Shown here in pieces: positions 20,452 through 29,929 of a stretch of DNA of 64,000 nucleotides. The notes beneath the pieces are model-generated. The model was not told where the DNA came from, searched no databases, and saw only the letters and a program-made list of their open reading frames with translations. Position numbers and translations under genes: made by a program. The stretch spans positions 124,001 through 188,000 of the forward strand of contig CACZMI010000001.1 of the NCBI GenBank assembly GCA_902782245.1. Reading direction: 5' to 3'. Position 1 is the first letter of the stretch. Each line of letters opens with the position of its first letter. Source of the DNA: an uncultured Bacteroidales bacterium (GTDB taxonomy: Bacteria > Bacteroidota > Bacteroidia > Bacteroidales > Bacteroidaceae).

Positions 20452-20457
20452 CGGTCG

Positions 20458-20871
20458 TTATTTACGGTCGGGACGGCGTGTGGCAAGCACCACCTTGAAC
20501 TGGTTCTCATTTGCTATGTTCAGGACCTTGACAATCTCCTTGTAGGGTACGGACTCATCGGCATAAAGGGCCACGTACATTTCGGGCTCCTTCTGTGAGC
20601 AGTCTATCAGGAAATCTGTAAGTTCCTCAAACACAATGGGCATCTCGTCATCATTGCCAAACGCCGTGTAGTAGTTCAGGTCGCGGTCTATGATGACGCG
20701 GGTAAGCGGTTTGGCCGATGTCTGCTGCGAACTCTGCGGCAGCAGCACCTTGATGGCGTTGGGGCTGACCATCGTGGATGTTATCATAAAGAATATCAGC
20801 AGCAGGAATATGATGTCGGTCATGGACGACATGCTGAACTGCGGCGATACCTTATTGCGTCTCTTTAGCAT
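20458..20871 (-). CDS. exbD: ExbD-type biopolymer transport protein
   Basis: I place the start at 20871, one base after the exbB stop (TGA-T-ATG), giving 137 residues beginning MLKRRNKVSPQFSMSSMTDIIF. A longer reading would overlap exbB. One membrane helix with the conserved aspartate (MTDIIFLLLIFFMI) is followed by a periplasmic ExbD/TolR domain ending VLNIANENQFKVVLATRR. It forms the proton-driven motor with ExbB. Confidence 0.92.
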   Translation of the reverse strand: MLKRRNKVSPQFSMSSMTDIIFLLLIFFMITSTMVSPNAIKVLLPQSSQQTSAKPLTRVIIDRDLNYYTAFGNDDEMPIVFEELTDFLIDCSQKEPEMYVALYADESVPYKEIVKVLNIANENQFKVVLATRRPDRK

Positions 20872-20872
20872 A

Positions 20873-21577
20873 TCACTTCTCCAGATTAACGGTGAAATCC
20901 TGAATGAATGACTCCATCTCGTTGGCAATGCTGTCTACGCGAGCCACCAGATAGTTGTATGCAAACAGTGCTATGATACCTACGATCAGACCGCCTACGG
21001 TGGTGATCATAGCCTCATAGATACCGCTTGACAAGAGTGATACGTCAATGTTGTTACCTGCATTTGACATTTCCCAGAATGCACGTACCATACCTATAAC
21101 CGTTCCAAGGAAACCAATCATAGGAGCGGCGCTGGCAATAGTCGAGAGACCCTTCAGGCCCTTCTCCAGTTTGGCAATCTCAACATTTGCAGCGTTCTCC
21201 ATTCCCAACTGGATATCCTTTGTATCATGCTCTGAAAGGCCGATGCCCTTCTCAACGATACGGCTCAGCGGAGACGCGGTTGCCTGGCAGAAAATCTGGG
21301 CCGACTTGACCTCGCCGCTCTTCATGTAATCGTTGATGCGGTCCATGAAATGGGGATCCTTGATGGCAGCCTTACGGTAAATGGCTATGCGGTTAAAGAA
21401 GATGTAGAAGCAGACAATTGACAGCAACAGCAGGATCAGCATGATCCAGCCGCCCTTAAGCGCCATGTCAAAAAGATTCATCTTGTCGGTAGCCTCCTCG
21501 GCCATCTGTATGGCAACCTGGCTCTGTGCCGCAGTGTCGCCTAATGCCTGTGCAAGTGTAGCTGATTGTAAGAACAT
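20873..21577 (-). CDS. exbB: MotA/TolQ/ExbB proton channel family protein
   Basis: The start at 21577, one base after the pdxJ stop (TAA-T-ATG), gives 234 residues beginning MFLQSATLAQALG; the upstream extension would lie inside pdxJ. Three membrane helices are seen (GGWIMLILLLLSIVCFYIFF; APMIGFLGTVIGMVRAFWEM; TTVGGLIVGIIALFAYNYLV) with the conserved GLSTIASAAPMIGFLGTVIGM. It is the channel component of the TonB-ExbB-ExbD motor. Confidence 0.93.
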   Translation of the reverse strand: MFLQSATLAQALGDTAAQSQVAIQMAEEATDKMNLFDMALKGGWIMLILLLLSIVCFYIFFNRIAIYRKAAIKDPHFMDRINDYMKSGEVKSAQIFCQATASPLSRIVEKGIGLSEHDTKDIQLGMENAANVEIAKLEKGLKGLSTIASAAPMIGFLGTVIGMVRAFWEMSNAGNNIDVSLLSSGIYEAMITTVGGLIVGIIALFAYNYLVARVDSIANEMESFIQDFTVNLEK

Positions 21578-21578
21578 A

Positions 21579-22295
21579 TTATCTAATGCATTTTTTATAT
21601 TCGCTGATTGTCTTTTCAAGTCCCAGATAGAGCGCGTCGCAAACCAACGCATGACCTATGGACACTTCATCCAACCATGGAATCTGCTCCTTTAAGTACT
21701 TAAGGTTCACAAGGCTCAGGTCATGGCCTGCGTTGAGTCCCATGCCGCACTCGCGCGCCTTACGGGCAGCAACCACAAACGGCTTTACTGCTGTCTCCGG
21801 ATCCAGTTCCACGTAATTGGTTGCATACGGCTCAGTATAGAGTTCCACACGGTCTGCTCCTGCCTTGGCAGCCAGTTCCACCATCATCGGATTGGCATCT
21901 ACAAATACCGACGCCCTTATTCCGTTTCTTTTAAGTTCCGATACGATATCGGTCAGGAAAGCCTGGTTGTTAAGGGTATCCCAACCGTGGTTTGATGTTA
22001 TCTGGTCGGGGCTGTCGGGCACCAACGTAACCTGGGCGGGCTTTATCTTGGTAACCAGCTCCATAAACTCAGGGGCGGGATAACCCTCAATGTTGAATTC
22101 CGTGGTAAGTACTTTCTTAAGGTCATATACGTCCTGACGGCGTATGTGTCTTTCGTCCGGTCTGGGATGCACCGTTATTCCGTCGGCCCCGAACCTTTCG
22201 CAGTCAAGAGCGGTCTTGACAACGTCCGGATTGTTGCCTCCGCGGGCATTACGCAGTGTGGCTATCTTGTTGATATTTACACTTAATCTTGTCAT
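21579..22295 (-). CDS. pdxJ: Pyridoxine 5'-phosphate synthase
   Basis: The ATG at 22295, with GAGGGG shortly upstream, gives 238 residues starting [20 protein letters not shown], the usual PdxJ N terminus. PdxJ condenses 1-deoxyxylulose 5-phosphate with aminoacetone phosphate to make vitamin B6. Typical segments are [33 protein letters not shown] and [12 protein letters not shown]. It is the first gene of the exbB-exbD-tonB-recG run and diverges from nadK. Confidence 0.96.
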   Translation of the reverse strand: MTRLSVNINKIATLRNARGGNNPDVVKTALDCERFGADGITVHPRPDERHIRRQDVYDLKKVLTTEFNIEGYPAPEFMELVTKIKPAQVTLVPDSPDQITSNHGWDTLNNQAFLTDIVSELKRNGIRASVFVDANPMMVELAAKAGADRVELYTEPYATNYVELDPETAVKPFVVAARKARECGMGLNAGHDLSLVNLKYLKEQIPWLDEVSIGHALVCDALYLGLEKTISEYKKCIR

Positions 22296-22321
22296 AAGTC
22301 CCCTCACTTGAATAAAAAAAC

Positions 22322-22337
22322 TATCTTTGCAAAGGTA
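22322..22337. promoter_or_regulatory. Back-to-back -7 elements of the divergent nadK and pdxJ promoters
   Basis: The 16-base sequence TATCTTTGCAAAGGTA contains TATCTTTG (plus, 22322-22329, towards nadK) directly joined to TACCTTTG (minus, 22337-22330, towards pdxJ). Both are exact TAnnTTTG matches, so polymerase probably cannot occupy both at once. Confidence 0.65.
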
Positions 22338-22358
22338 ACGAATAATTCGATATAACGT

Positions 22359-23231
22359 ATGCGTTTCGCCATATTCGGAAATACGTCACGTGACAAGTTC
22401 TGCGGCCATGAACAGCAGTTCTTTAACCTGCTCCGTTCACTGGGTGACGGCATTGCCGTAGACCGTCCCTACTATGAGTTCCTGACCCGTCAGATGGGCC
22501 TTGACATCCCCTATGACACCCTCTTTGAAGGCACCGACTTTACGGCCGATGCAGTCATCAGCGTAGGCGGCGACGGCACTTTCCTGCGCACCGCGACCCG
22601 GGTTGGCAGCAAAGGCATCCCCATGGTGGGCATCAACACCGGCCGTCTGGGTTTCCTGGCCGATATCACCACAAACCGCATTACCGATGCCATAACCCGC
22701 ATACACAACGGTGATTATACACTTGAGGAGCGCAACCTGCTGGAGGTAAGCATGGAAGGTCTGCCCGAAGGCCACACTCCCTATGCCCTCAACGACATAG
22801 CCATTCTCAAGCACGATATCTCATCAATGATACAGGTTGCCACTAGTGTAGGCACCACCCCCATGATCACCTATCAGGCCGACGGTCTTGTAGTAGCCAC
22901 CCCCACCGGCTCCACCGCCTACTCCCTGAGTGTAGGAGGCCCCATCATAGCCCCCGGCACCAACGTGATCAGCCTCACCCCGGTTGCCCCGCACAGCCTC
23001 ACCATGCGTCCCCTGGTACTCCCCGCCGATGAGACCATCCACCTGGACGTAACCAGCCGCAGCCACAGTTTCCTTGTCTCAATAGACGGAAACAGTTTCA
23101 GCTGCCCCGAGCACACCGCAATAGAAATCAGCCGCGCCCCCTTCAAAATCAGCGTCATGAAGCCCGCCAAAGGTGACTTCTTTGCCACTCTCCGCGAAAA
23201 AATGCTCTGGGGTACCGACTCTAGGAAATAA
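22359..23231 (+). CDS. nadK: NAD kinase
   Basis: A 290-residue ATP-NAD kinase that makes NADP. The diagnostic GGDGT is at 70-74. The NDIAILKHD segment and [25 protein letters not shown] follow. Length is normal. It is transcribed alone, diverging from pdxJ, and its 3' end faces argD across a 543-base region of nested hairpins. Confidence 0.96.
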   Translation: MRFAIFGNTSRDKFCGHEQQFFNLLRSLGDGIAVDRPYYEFLTRQMGLDIPYDTLFEGTDFTADAVISVGGDGTFLRTATRVGSKGIPMVGINTGRLGFLADITTNRITDAITRIHNGDYTLEERNLLEVSMEGLPEGHTPYALNDIAILKHDISSMIQVATSVGTTPMITYQADGLVVATPTGSTAYSLSVGGPIIAPGTNVISLTPVAPHSLTMRPLVLPADETIHLDVTSRSHSFLVSIDGNSFSCPEHTAIEISRAPFKISVMKPAKGDFFATLREKMLWGTDSRK

Positions 23232-23774
23232 TTTCTGCTGTTTTCCAGGGGAACAAGTAGTATATACTCTCTGGGAGAATGCCCTCCCACAACGAAAAAT
23301 ATCTATTCCGAAACTACTGAACAAGTTCAGCGTTCCAGAATAGATATTTTTAGTCGCGGGCCCCTCCCACTGGTCACGCGTGGGTGCGAGACTCCCAGAG
23401 AGTATATACTACTTGTTCCGCTCGCTTTGCGGCCAAACTTGCAACTTATAGGCTTTTTACTAACGTTTTTTGCAAGTATGGCTTCAAAAATGGGCAAAAA
23501 CGCCCAAATCACGTCCAAACTTGCAACAATACGGTCCTATAAGCCATTTTTCTGCAAGTATGGCCACATAGTTGCCCGGTGAGCGGAACAGAAGGGGATA
23601 TAGTCTCGGAAACCATGGCCGCCCGTGGGCTTGTGAACGGGAGGGGCCCGTCACTAAGAAGATGCTCTGGAAGATGGGAGCAAAGCTCACGTCTTTCAGA
23701 GCGTCTTATTAGGGATGGGAGGGATAGCGCCGTAGGCGCGTAGTTTCAGAGATTATATCCCCTTCTGTTCCCCC
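23232..23774. repeat. Nested long inverted repeats between nadK and argD
   Basis: No gene is seen. Module 1 has perfect 28-bp arms (23249-23276 and 23392-23419) that enclose a 14-bp inverted repeat (23295-23308 with 23338-23351) and a central palindrome CTGAACAAGTTCAG. Module 2 has 29-bp arms matching at 27 of 29 (23585-23613 and 23743-23771) and an inner inverted repeat around CTAAGAAGATGCTCTG. Between them, CCAAACTTGCAAC and TGCAAGTATGGC each occur twice. The structure is related to the one at 47386-47659. Confidence 0.85.
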
Positions 23775-24902
23775 TCAAAACTTGATAACCTTGGAGTAGG
23801 ATTCCAGGAAGCGGTCGGCGTCCTGTTTGGTGATGCAGAGGGGCGGGAGGAGGCGGATTACGTTGGTGCCGCTTACTCCGGTGAATATGTGCTCCTCAAA
23901 GAGCAGGCGCTGGCGGATCTCCTTGATGGGTTGGTCAAACTCCATTCCTATCATGAGGCCGCGGCCGCGTACCTCCTTGGGTCCGGGAATCTGCTTGAGC
24001 TGCTCAAGCAGATAAGAACCTACATTGGCAGCGTTCTCTACCAGATGCTCGCTCTCCATCACGTCAAGCACGGCGTTTGCAGCGGCGCAAGCCAGATGGT
24101 TGCCACCGAATGTGGTACCCAGTTGGCCGATGACCGGCTGGAACATGGGGCTTATGAGCAGACCGGCGCAGGGCAGACCGTTGGCTATGCCCTTGGCTAC
24201 GGTGATAAGGTCCGGTTTGATGCCGTTGTACTGGTGAGCAAAGAACTTGCCGCTACGGCCGTAACCGCTCTGGATCTCATCCAGAACCATTACCGTGCCA
24301 TTAGCAGTACAAGCCTCACGCAGTCCTTTCATATAATCATCGGATGGAACCTGAATTCCACCTACGCCTTGTATTCCTTCAATAATCAGGGCAGCCACAT
24401 CACCCTTGGCAAGCTCAACCTTTGCAGCCTCCATATCTCCCCACGGCAGATAGGTCACATGACCGCATGCGTTGATGGGGGCAATGATCTTGGGGTTATC
24501 GGTCACCTCGACAGCCAGTGATGTGCGGCCGTGGAATGCTTTCTTAAGGGAGAGCACACGGCTGCGGCCGGTATGGAACGATGCCAGCTTGAGCGCGTTT
24601 TCATTGGCCTCGGCACCGCTGTTGATCATGAAGAAACTGTAATCCTCATAACCGCAGACGCGGCCCAGATGCTCGGCAAACTGCTCCTGCAGACGGTTTA
24701 TCACGGAATTTGAGTAGAAGCCCAGAGTAGCCACCTGACGGCTTACGGCCTCTACGTAATGCGGGTGTGCGTGGCCGATGCTTATGACTGCGTGACCACC
24801 ATAAAGGTCCAGGTACTCCTGACCGTTCTCATCCCACACTTTCTGACCCTGTCCCTTTACGATATTGACCGGGAACAGGCTATATACAGGAAATAATTTC
24901 AT
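23775..24902 (-). CDS. argD: Acylornithine aminotransferase
   Basis: A 375-residue class III PLP aminotransferase. GAEANE (96-101), LDEIQSGYGR (208-217) and the PLP lysine K237 in ITVAKGIANG are present. In arginine synthesis it converts N-acylglutamate semialdehyde to N-acylornithine. In Bacteroides the acyl group is succinyl rather than acetyl, so the substrate here may be N-succinyl. It is the last gene of the operon, three bases after argC. Confidence 0.93.
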   Translation of the reverse strand: MKLFPVYSLFPVNIVKGQGQKVWDENGQEYLDLYGGHAVISIGHAHPHYVEAVSRQVATLGFYSNSVINRLQEQFAEHLGRVCGYEDYSFFMINSGAEANENALKLASFHTGRSRVLSLKKAFHGRTSLAVEVTDNPKIIAPINACGHVTYLPWGDMEAAKVELAKGDVAALIIEGIQGVGGIQVPSDDYMKGLREACTANGTVMVLDEIQSGYGRSGKFFAHQYNGIKPDLITVAKGIANGLPCAGLLISPMFQPVIGQLGTTFGGNHLACAAANAVLDVMESEHLVENAANVGSYLLEQLKQIPGPKEVRGRGLMIGMEFDQPIKEIRQRLLFEEHIFTGVSGTNVIRLLPPLCITKQDADRFLESYSKVIKF

Positions 24903-24905
24903 AGT

Positions 24906-25874
24906 TTAGAAACCGGAGGACTTCAAAATCAAACCGGTAGTTTCTTTAAGATTGAACAGCAAATTCATGTTATGGACAGCGGTTCCGCTGGCGCCCTTCA
25001 AAAGGTTGTCTATGCAGGAAACCACAAGCAGTTTGTCATCGTGCTTCTCCAGATGGATAAGGCACTTGTTGGTGTTTACCACCTGCTTAAGGTCTATCTG
25101 CTCCTCAACCACATGCACAAAAGAGTCGGCCTCATAATACTCACGGTATATCTTGTAGAGCTCATCAATGTCGACGGCGTTCTTTACGATTACGGTAGCG
25201 AATATGCCACGGGTAAAGTCACCGCGATAGGGGATGAAGTTGATCTCTGAGTCAAAGCTGCTCTGCAGGTGCTTGATGGACTGTATTATCTCGGGCAGAT
25301 GCTGATGGGTGAACGGCTTGTAGATGCTGATGTTGTTGTTACGCCAGCTGAAGTGTGTGGTTGCACCCGGTTTTACGCCTGCGCCTGTGCTGCCGGTGAT
25401 GGCATTCACGTAGATATCGTCGTTGAGCATCAGGTTGCGGGCCAGAGGCAGCAGAGCCAACTGGATTGCTGTAGCAAAGCAGCCGGGATTGGCTACATAC
25501 TGGCTCTTGCAGATGGCACGGCGGTTCAGCTCGGGCAGTCCGTATATGAACGGATTGTCATCGGCCTCCAAGCGGTAATCCATGGAGAGGTCTATCACCT
25601 TCAGCCCCTCGGGCAGGGTGTTGGCCTCCATGAACTTGCGGGTATCGCCGTGAGCGGTGCAGAAAAACAGCACATCGATGGTATCCAGCGGCAACTGATC
25701 GGTGAAAACCATATCGGTCTCACCCATCAGGCCCTCATGCACGGCGCTCAGCTTGTTGCCGGCGTTGCTGGTACTGTTTACAAAAACAATCTCGGCGTCG
25801 GGATGCCCCAGCAGTATGCGTATAAGTTCACCGGCCGTATAACCGGCACCTCCTATAATTCCTACTTTTATCAT
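24906..25874 (-). CDS. argC: N-acyl-gamma-glutamyl-phosphate reductase
   Basis: A 322-residue NADPH-dependent reductase for the third step of arginine synthesis. The N-terminal [15 protein letters not shown] nucleotide-binding loop and the catalytic C132 in NPGCFATA are present, followed by STGAGVKPG and HQHLPEI. Its start overlaps the small PspC-domain gene by four bases, so translation is coupled to a gene that has no known part in arginine synthesis. Confidence 0.95.
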   Translation of the reverse strand: MIKVGIIGGAGYTAGELIRILLGHPDAEIVFVNSTSNAGNKLSAVHEGLMGETDMVFTDQLPLDTIDVLFFCTAHGDTRKFMEANTLPEGLKVIDLSMDYRLEADDNPFIYGLPELNRRAICKSQYVANPGCFATAIQLALLPLARNLMLNDDIYVNAITGSTGAGVKPGATTHFSWRNNNISIYKPFTHQHLPEIIQSIKHLQSSFDSEINFIPYRGDFTRGIFATVIVKNAVDIDELYKIYREYYEADSFVHVVEEQIDLKQVVNTNKCLIHLEKHDDKLLVVSCIDNLLKGASGTAVHNMNLLFNLKETTGLILKSSGF

Positions 25875-26062
25875 TTCTGCTCAGGCATTACCAGGGCGCA
25901 GATCAGGTAAGCAAGCAGGCCACCACCTACAATTAACAGGCCCACCAGGAACAGGATGCGGATTACAGTAACATCCACATCAAAATATTCAGCTAAACCG
26001 CCGCATACACCAAAAATCTTTTTCTCGGTCTTGGACCTGTAGAGTTTCTTTCCTTCTGACAT
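25871..26062 (-). CDS. Small PspC-domain membrane protein inside the arg operon
   Basis: The ATG at 26062 gives 63 residues: [20 protein letters not shown] begins a PspC domain ([18 protein letters not shown]) followed by one membrane helix ([20 protein letters not shown]). It is little more than the PspC domain itself. PspC proteins take part in envelope stress responses. It lies 49 bases after argG and overlaps argC by four bases. A longer reading frame running into argG is not credible. Confidence 0.88.
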   Translation of the reverse strand: MSEGKKLYRSKTEKKIFGVCGGLAEYFDVDVTVIRILFLVGLLIVGGGLLAYLICALVMPEQK

Positions 26063-26111
26063 AGTTCTAAAACAATAAATTGTTAGTAAACAAGGGTAAA
26101 TATAGTCATTT

Positions 26112-27314
26112 TTATCTTTCCTCATCCGGATGAACGCTATAATAAGCGCGCAGCGGAGTTGAAGTGATCTTGATGAATCCCTTGGCATCATCGGCCGTCC
26201 AGGCCTTTGCACCCTCACCGTACTCACCCAACTTGTTGTGTACCAGGTCATCGGGAGTATCGCAACCTACGGTCTGGAAGCTGTAGGGACGCAATTCCAG
26301 AGTTACAGTTCCGTTCACGTTACGCTGTGAGCTGGCCAGCATTGCCTCGATATCGGGCATTACAGGCTCCAGGTACTGACTCTCATGCAGGAACATGCCG
26401 TACCAGTTGGCCACCTGATCCTTCCAGTACTGCTGCCACTTGGACAGGGTGTACTTCTCCAGGAAACGGTGTGCACCGATGATAAGCATGGGGGCTGCAG
26501 CCTCAAAGCCCACGCGACCCTTTATGCCGATGATGGTGTCACCAACGTGACAATCACGACCGATGGCATATGCGGCGCCAATCTTCTCAACCTCCTGAAT
26601 GGCCTTGATGCGGTCAGAGAATTTCTTACCGTTTACGGCTACCAGTTCACCCTTCTCAAAGCCCAGGCTCAGTATCTCGGAGCCGTCCTTGGTGGGGTGC
26701 TTAAGGTAAGCGCTCTCGGGCAGGCCCTGCTTGCTGTCCAGAATCTCACCGCCGCAGATTGATGTGCCCCAGATACCCACGTTGTATGAGTACTTGAGCT
26801 TGGTAAAGTCGGCGCTGAAACCGTTGGCGTTCAGGTAATCTATCTCCTCCTTGCGGCTCAGGTTGCGGTCGCGGGTAAGGGTGATTATCTCTACACCGGG
26901 AGCCTTTACCAGGAATGTCATGTCAAAACGTATCTGGTCGTTGCCGGCACCGGTCGATCCGTGTGCTATTGCATCGGCACCTATCTCATTGGCATACTTG
27001 GCAATTGCCAGTGCCTGGAAGATTCTCTCTGATGAGACGGATATGGGGTAGCAATTGTTACGCAGAACATTGCCGTAAACCATATACTTGAGTGATTTTT
27101 CATAATACTCCTGAGTCACGTCAAGTGTTACGTACTTGACAGCACCCAGCTTATAGGCGTTCTCCTCATTCTTCTTGAGTTGCTCGGGGCTGAAACCGCC
27201 GGTGTTGGCGCATGCGGCATAAACCTCATAACCCATTTCACGGGTCAGATACATAACGTTGTAGCTAGTATCCAGACCACCCGAAAAAGCAACTACTACT
27301 TTCTTCTTAGCCAT
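26112..27314 (-). CDS. argG: Argininosuccinate synthase
   Basis: A 400-residue enzyme that joins citrulline and aspartate using ATP. The pyrophosphatase-type P loop [11 protein letters not shown] (9-19) is clear, followed by [14 protein letters not shown] and the [23 protein letters not shown] segment. The stop is followed by a 49-base gap that could hold a promoter for pspC-argC-argD. It is one base after the GNAT gene. Confidence 0.95.
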   Translation of the reverse strand: MAKKKVVVAFSGGLDTSYNVMYLTREMGYEVYAACANTGGFSPEQLKKNEENAYKLGAVKYVTLDVTQEYYEKSLKYMVYGNVLRNNCYPISVSSERIFQALAIAKYANEIGADAIAHGSTGAGNDQIRFDMTFLVKAPGVEIITLTRDRNLSRKEEIDYLNANGFSADFTKLKYSYNVGIWGTSICGGEILDSKQGLPESAYLKHPTKDGSEILSLGFEKGELVAVNGKKFSDRIKAIQEVEKIGAAYAIGRDCHVGDTIIGIKGRVGFEAAAPMLIIGAHRFLEKYTLSKWQQYWKDQVANWYGMFLHESQYLEPVMPDIEAMLASSQRNVNGTVTLELRPYSFQTVGCDTPDDLVHNKLGEYGEGAKAWTADDAKGFIKITSTPLRAYYSVHPDEER

Positions 27315-27315
27315 C

Positions 27316-27915
27316 TTACTTATTGTTTTCTATTTCCTTTATTCTTTTAAGGACATCGTCCGATATCTTGGCGGGCAGATACTCCTCGGGGTCATACAGC
27401 ATTCCGGTGCAGATGCAGTAACGGCGACCTGTACGGTGCAATATGTCCACATTCACGCAACCCTCACAACCCTTCCAGAAAGCTTCATCCTGGGTAAGGT
27501 CAGCAAACGTTACGGGCTTGTAACCCAGCTGGGTGTTCATGGCCATCACAGCGGCACCGCTTGTAAGCGAGAATATTTTGGCGTGCGGCCAACGGATACG
27601 GGCCAGTGTGAATGTCATGTCCTTGATACGTTTGGCCAGGCCGCGTCCGCGGTAATCGGGGTGAACAATCAGACCCGATGTGGTCACGTATTTCTTGTCC
27701 TGCCAGGTCTCGATGTAACTGAAACCGGCAAACTTGTCACCATCGAGCGCGATGACAGCCTTGGCCTCGCGCATCTTGTTGAGTAAATATTCGTGGGTAC
27801 GCTTGGCTATGCCCGTTCCACGCACTTTAGCAGCTTCAGATATGGTTTCCAGAATGGTGTCCACGTATTTCTCGTGTGACTCATCGGCCACCACTACCTC
27901 AATTTGGTCTTTCAT
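27316..27915 (-). CDS. GNAT acyltransferase of the arg operon, candidate N-acylglutamate synthase
   Basis: A 199-residue GNAT protein. The acyl-CoA-binding motif is VHPDYRGRGLAKRIKD (about 95-110), and TSGLIVHP is the preceding strand. The C-terminal part has a cysteine set (WKGCEGCVNVD, then YCICTGMLYDPEEYL) unusual for GNATs. It lies between argR and argG, the position at which, as I recall, a B. thetaiotaomicron GNAT was shown genetically to supply N-succinylglutamate. The operon has no argA or argJ, which supports the same role here. The exact acyl donor is inferred. Confidence 0.7.
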   Translation of the reverse strand: MKDQIEVVVADESHEKYVDTILETISEAAKVRGTGIAKRTHEYLLNKMREAKAVIALDGDKFAGFSYIETWQDKKYVTTSGLIVHPDYRGRGLAKRIKDMTFTLARIRWPHAKIFSLTSGAAVMAMNTQLGYKPVTFADLTQDEAFWKGCEGCVNVDILHRTGRRYCICTGMLYDPEEYLPAKISDDVLKRIKEIENNK

Positions 27916-27943
27916 TTCTTTGAAAGTCGGTATTTTATGTTCT

Positions 27944-28426
27944 TTATAATGATATTATGATCGGTTCGAGCAAACGCTTTATCTCCATGCGGTTTGCACC
28001 CTCGGCCAGTACGATGAGCAGGGTGTCATCACCTGCAATTGTGCCAAGTACGCCGGGAAGAGTATGATTGTCAACATCATAAGCCAGACTGCTTGCATAT
28101 CCGGGTTTGGTCTTGATGACAGCCATGTTACCCGAGAAATTAAGCGATACGAATCCGTAACGGGGCTGGTTCATGACAGTATCGTCCGATGCGCTGCCGG
28201 TGCTCTTCTTCTGCAGGATTGCATGATTGGGCAGTACATAGAGATAATCACCGTAGGTATTGGCAACCTTTGAGATTTTCATCTTCTTGAGGTCACGTGA
28301 CAGAGTGGCCTGGGTCACCGAGTAACCCTTGGAGTTCAGAACCTGAAGCAGCTGGTCCTGATTCTTGATGTCCTGCTCTGAAATGATGAGCCGGATTGCT
28401 TCCAAACGATTGTTCTTATTCTTCAT
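27944..28426 (-). CDS. argR: Arginine repressor ArgR
   Basis: I choose the ATG at 28426 (160 residues, MKNKNNRLEAIRLIISEQD) because an upstream start would lie before the predicted transcription start. The N-terminal winged helix contains GYSVTQATLSRDLKKMKISKV. The C-terminal hexamer/arginine-binding domain has the family motif GVLGTIAGDDTLLIVL. It leads the operon it presumably controls. Confidence 0.93.
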   Translation of the reverse strand: MKNKNNRLEAIRLIISEQDIKNQDQLLQVLNSKGYSVTQATLSRDLKKMKISKVANTYGDYLYVLPNHAILQKKSTGSASDDTVMNQPRYGFVSLNFSGNMAVIKTKPGYASSLAYDVDNHTLPGVLGTIAGDDTLLIVLAEGANRMEIKRLLEPIIISL

Positions 28427-28453
28427 ATTGCATAAATATTCTCGTTTCGGCTG

Positions 28454-28480
28454 CAAAATTAGGAATAAATATTATTCAAT
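28454..28480 (-). promoter_or_regulatory. argR promoter with an ARG-box-like palindrome
   Basis: The -7 element TAATTTTG (28461-28454) matches exactly. Immediately upstream lies the palindrome GAATAATATTTATTC, which resembles the E. coli ARG box (TGAAT...ATTCA). Binding there would cover the -33 region, so ArgR could repress its own operon. Confidence 0.5.
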
Positions 28481-28515
28481 ATACATTCGTACGAGAAATA
28501 ATTATGCAAAAATCA

Positions 28516-28552
28516 TTTAAAAAATAAGGAGACGACCGTCTGGGCCGCCTCC
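28516..28552 (-). terminator. Terminator after the inositol-phosphate synthase gene
   Basis: On the minus strand GGAGGCG pairs with CGTCTCC (one G-U) around an 11-base loop, followed by TTATTTTTT. Confidence 0.65.
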
Positions 28553-28579
28553 CGTTATTGCATAATGTATATACCTTTA

Positions 28580-29905
28580 TTAATCAAGTTCCTGATCGGC
28601 CTCATATCCGCCCAGCAGACGAATCTGGTTCTTGAGCATGGCAAACTGCTGGAACAGATCATGTACAGGGCGCTCATCGTCATAAGTCATGGGCTTCTTG
28701 ACGTAGAATGAGAGCCACTCCTGAACACCGCTCATGCCTGCCCTGAGTGCCAGGTCAGTGAATATGAGCAGATCCAGACAGATAGGCGCTGCCAGGATTG
28801 AGTCACGGCACAGGAAATTGACCTTTATCTGCATGGGATAGTTCATCCAGCCGAATATGTCAATGTTGTCCCAGCTCTCCTTGTTGTCCTTGCGGGGCGG
28901 GTAGTAGTTGATCTTTACCTTATGATATATATCGGTATAGAGTTCGGGATATTCATCCTGCTCCAGTATCCACTCTATCGATGACGCCTTGCTTATGCGC
29001 TTGGTCTCAAAGTTGTCGGGGTGCTCAATCACCTGACCGTCGCGGTTACCCAGGATGTTGGTCGAGAACCAGCCCTCAACACCCAGCAGGCGGGTGCGGA
29101 ATATGGGAGCCATGGCGCTCTTCATCATGGTCTGGCCGCTCTTGAAGTCCTTACCTACTATAGGAAGGTTCTGCTTCTTGGAGAGCTCGAACATGGCGGG
29201 TATATCCACGCACACGTTGGGAGCACCCATTATGAACGGGCAACCCTCCATCAGTGCTGCATATGCATAAATCATGCTGGGCGACAGGTGTTCGCGGTCA
29301 TCGGCCTTCATTGCAGCCTCAAAGCCGGCCAGGCTTCCGTGAACCTGCTCGTTGCGCGGGGTATATTTCTCGGTGCTGGCAATCCAGAATACTATTACGC
29401 GGTCGCAGCCGTTCTCCTTTTTGAAGTTCTGTATGTCACGGCGCAGGTTCTGGGCATAGTTCCAGCGGGTATCGGTAGGCATTGCCCACAGCGGATCAGG
29501 CACGCGGCCAAACTGGGGATCCACCAGGTTCTTTGCATATTCGGGATCAAAGCAGGCCTTCATGGGCTTGATGCGCTCCAGCTCGTCGCGCACCGGCTCA
29601 ATATCCTCACGCTTGAGCACCTGGCAGTAGAGTGCGCTCTCATATGCGTTGTCGGTGAATACGTCCCAGGCGCCGAACACTATATCGTTCAGGTTGGTCA
29701 GCGGAACTATCTCACCTACATGCTTGTACTGTTTCTTATCGCCGCGTCCCACGCGCATCTTTCCTATCTGAGTGAAAGATCCCACGGGATTGGCCAGTCC
29801 CTTCCGGGCCATCAGAGTACCGGTAATAAGGGTTGTCGATACCGCACCAAGTCCTACACACAGCACTCCAAGCTTTCCCTCTGCCGGCTTTATATTCATT
29901 GTCAT
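28580..29905 (-). CDS. ino1: myo-Inositol-1-phosphate synthase (inositol-3-phosphate synthase)
   Basis: The ATG at 29905, preceded by GAGGT, gives 441 residues. An upstream in-frame start at 29932 would lie inside the -7 box. The NAD-binding loop VGLGAVSTTLITG is near the N terminus. GKDFKSGQTMMKSAMAPIF and FSTNILGNRDGQV are diagnostic of the family that turns glucose 6-phosphate into inositol phosphate. In Bacteroides a homologue feeds inositol sphingolipids; no other genes of that pathway are nearby. The gene appears monocistronic. Confidence 0.92.
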   Translation of the reverse strand: MTMNIKPAEGKLGVLCVGLGAVSTTLITGTLMARKGLANPVGSFTQIGKMRVGRGDKKQYKHVGEIVPLTNLNDIVFGAWDVFTDNAYESALYCQVLKREDIEPVRDELERIKPMKACFDPEYAKNLVDPQFGRVPDPLWAMPTDTRWNYAQNLRRDIQNFKKENGCDRVIVFWIASTEKYTPRNEQVHGSLAGFEAAMKADDREHLSPSMIYAYAALMEGCPFIMGAPNVCVDIPAMFELSKKQNLPIVGKDFKSGQTMMKSAMAPIFRTRLLGVEGWFSTNILGNRDGQVIEHPDNFETKRISKASSIEWILEQDEYPELYTDIYHKVKINYYPPRKDNKESWDNIDIFGWMNYPMQIKVNFLCRDSILAAPICLDLLIFTDLALRAGMSGVQEWLSFYVKKPMTYDDERPVHDLFQQFAMLKNQIRLLGGYEADQELD

Positions 29906-29929
29906 ATCTACCTCTATTTTTGTAAATAG

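Noticed and set aside
23232..23774. Nested hairpins as an insertion sequence
   Set aside because: No transposase frame and no obvious target-site duplication; the structure is nested rather than terminal.
29021..29929. Long plus-strand frame of 302 codons opposite the inositol-phosphate synthase gene
   Set aside because: It is antisense to a clear family member and has no recognisable domain.
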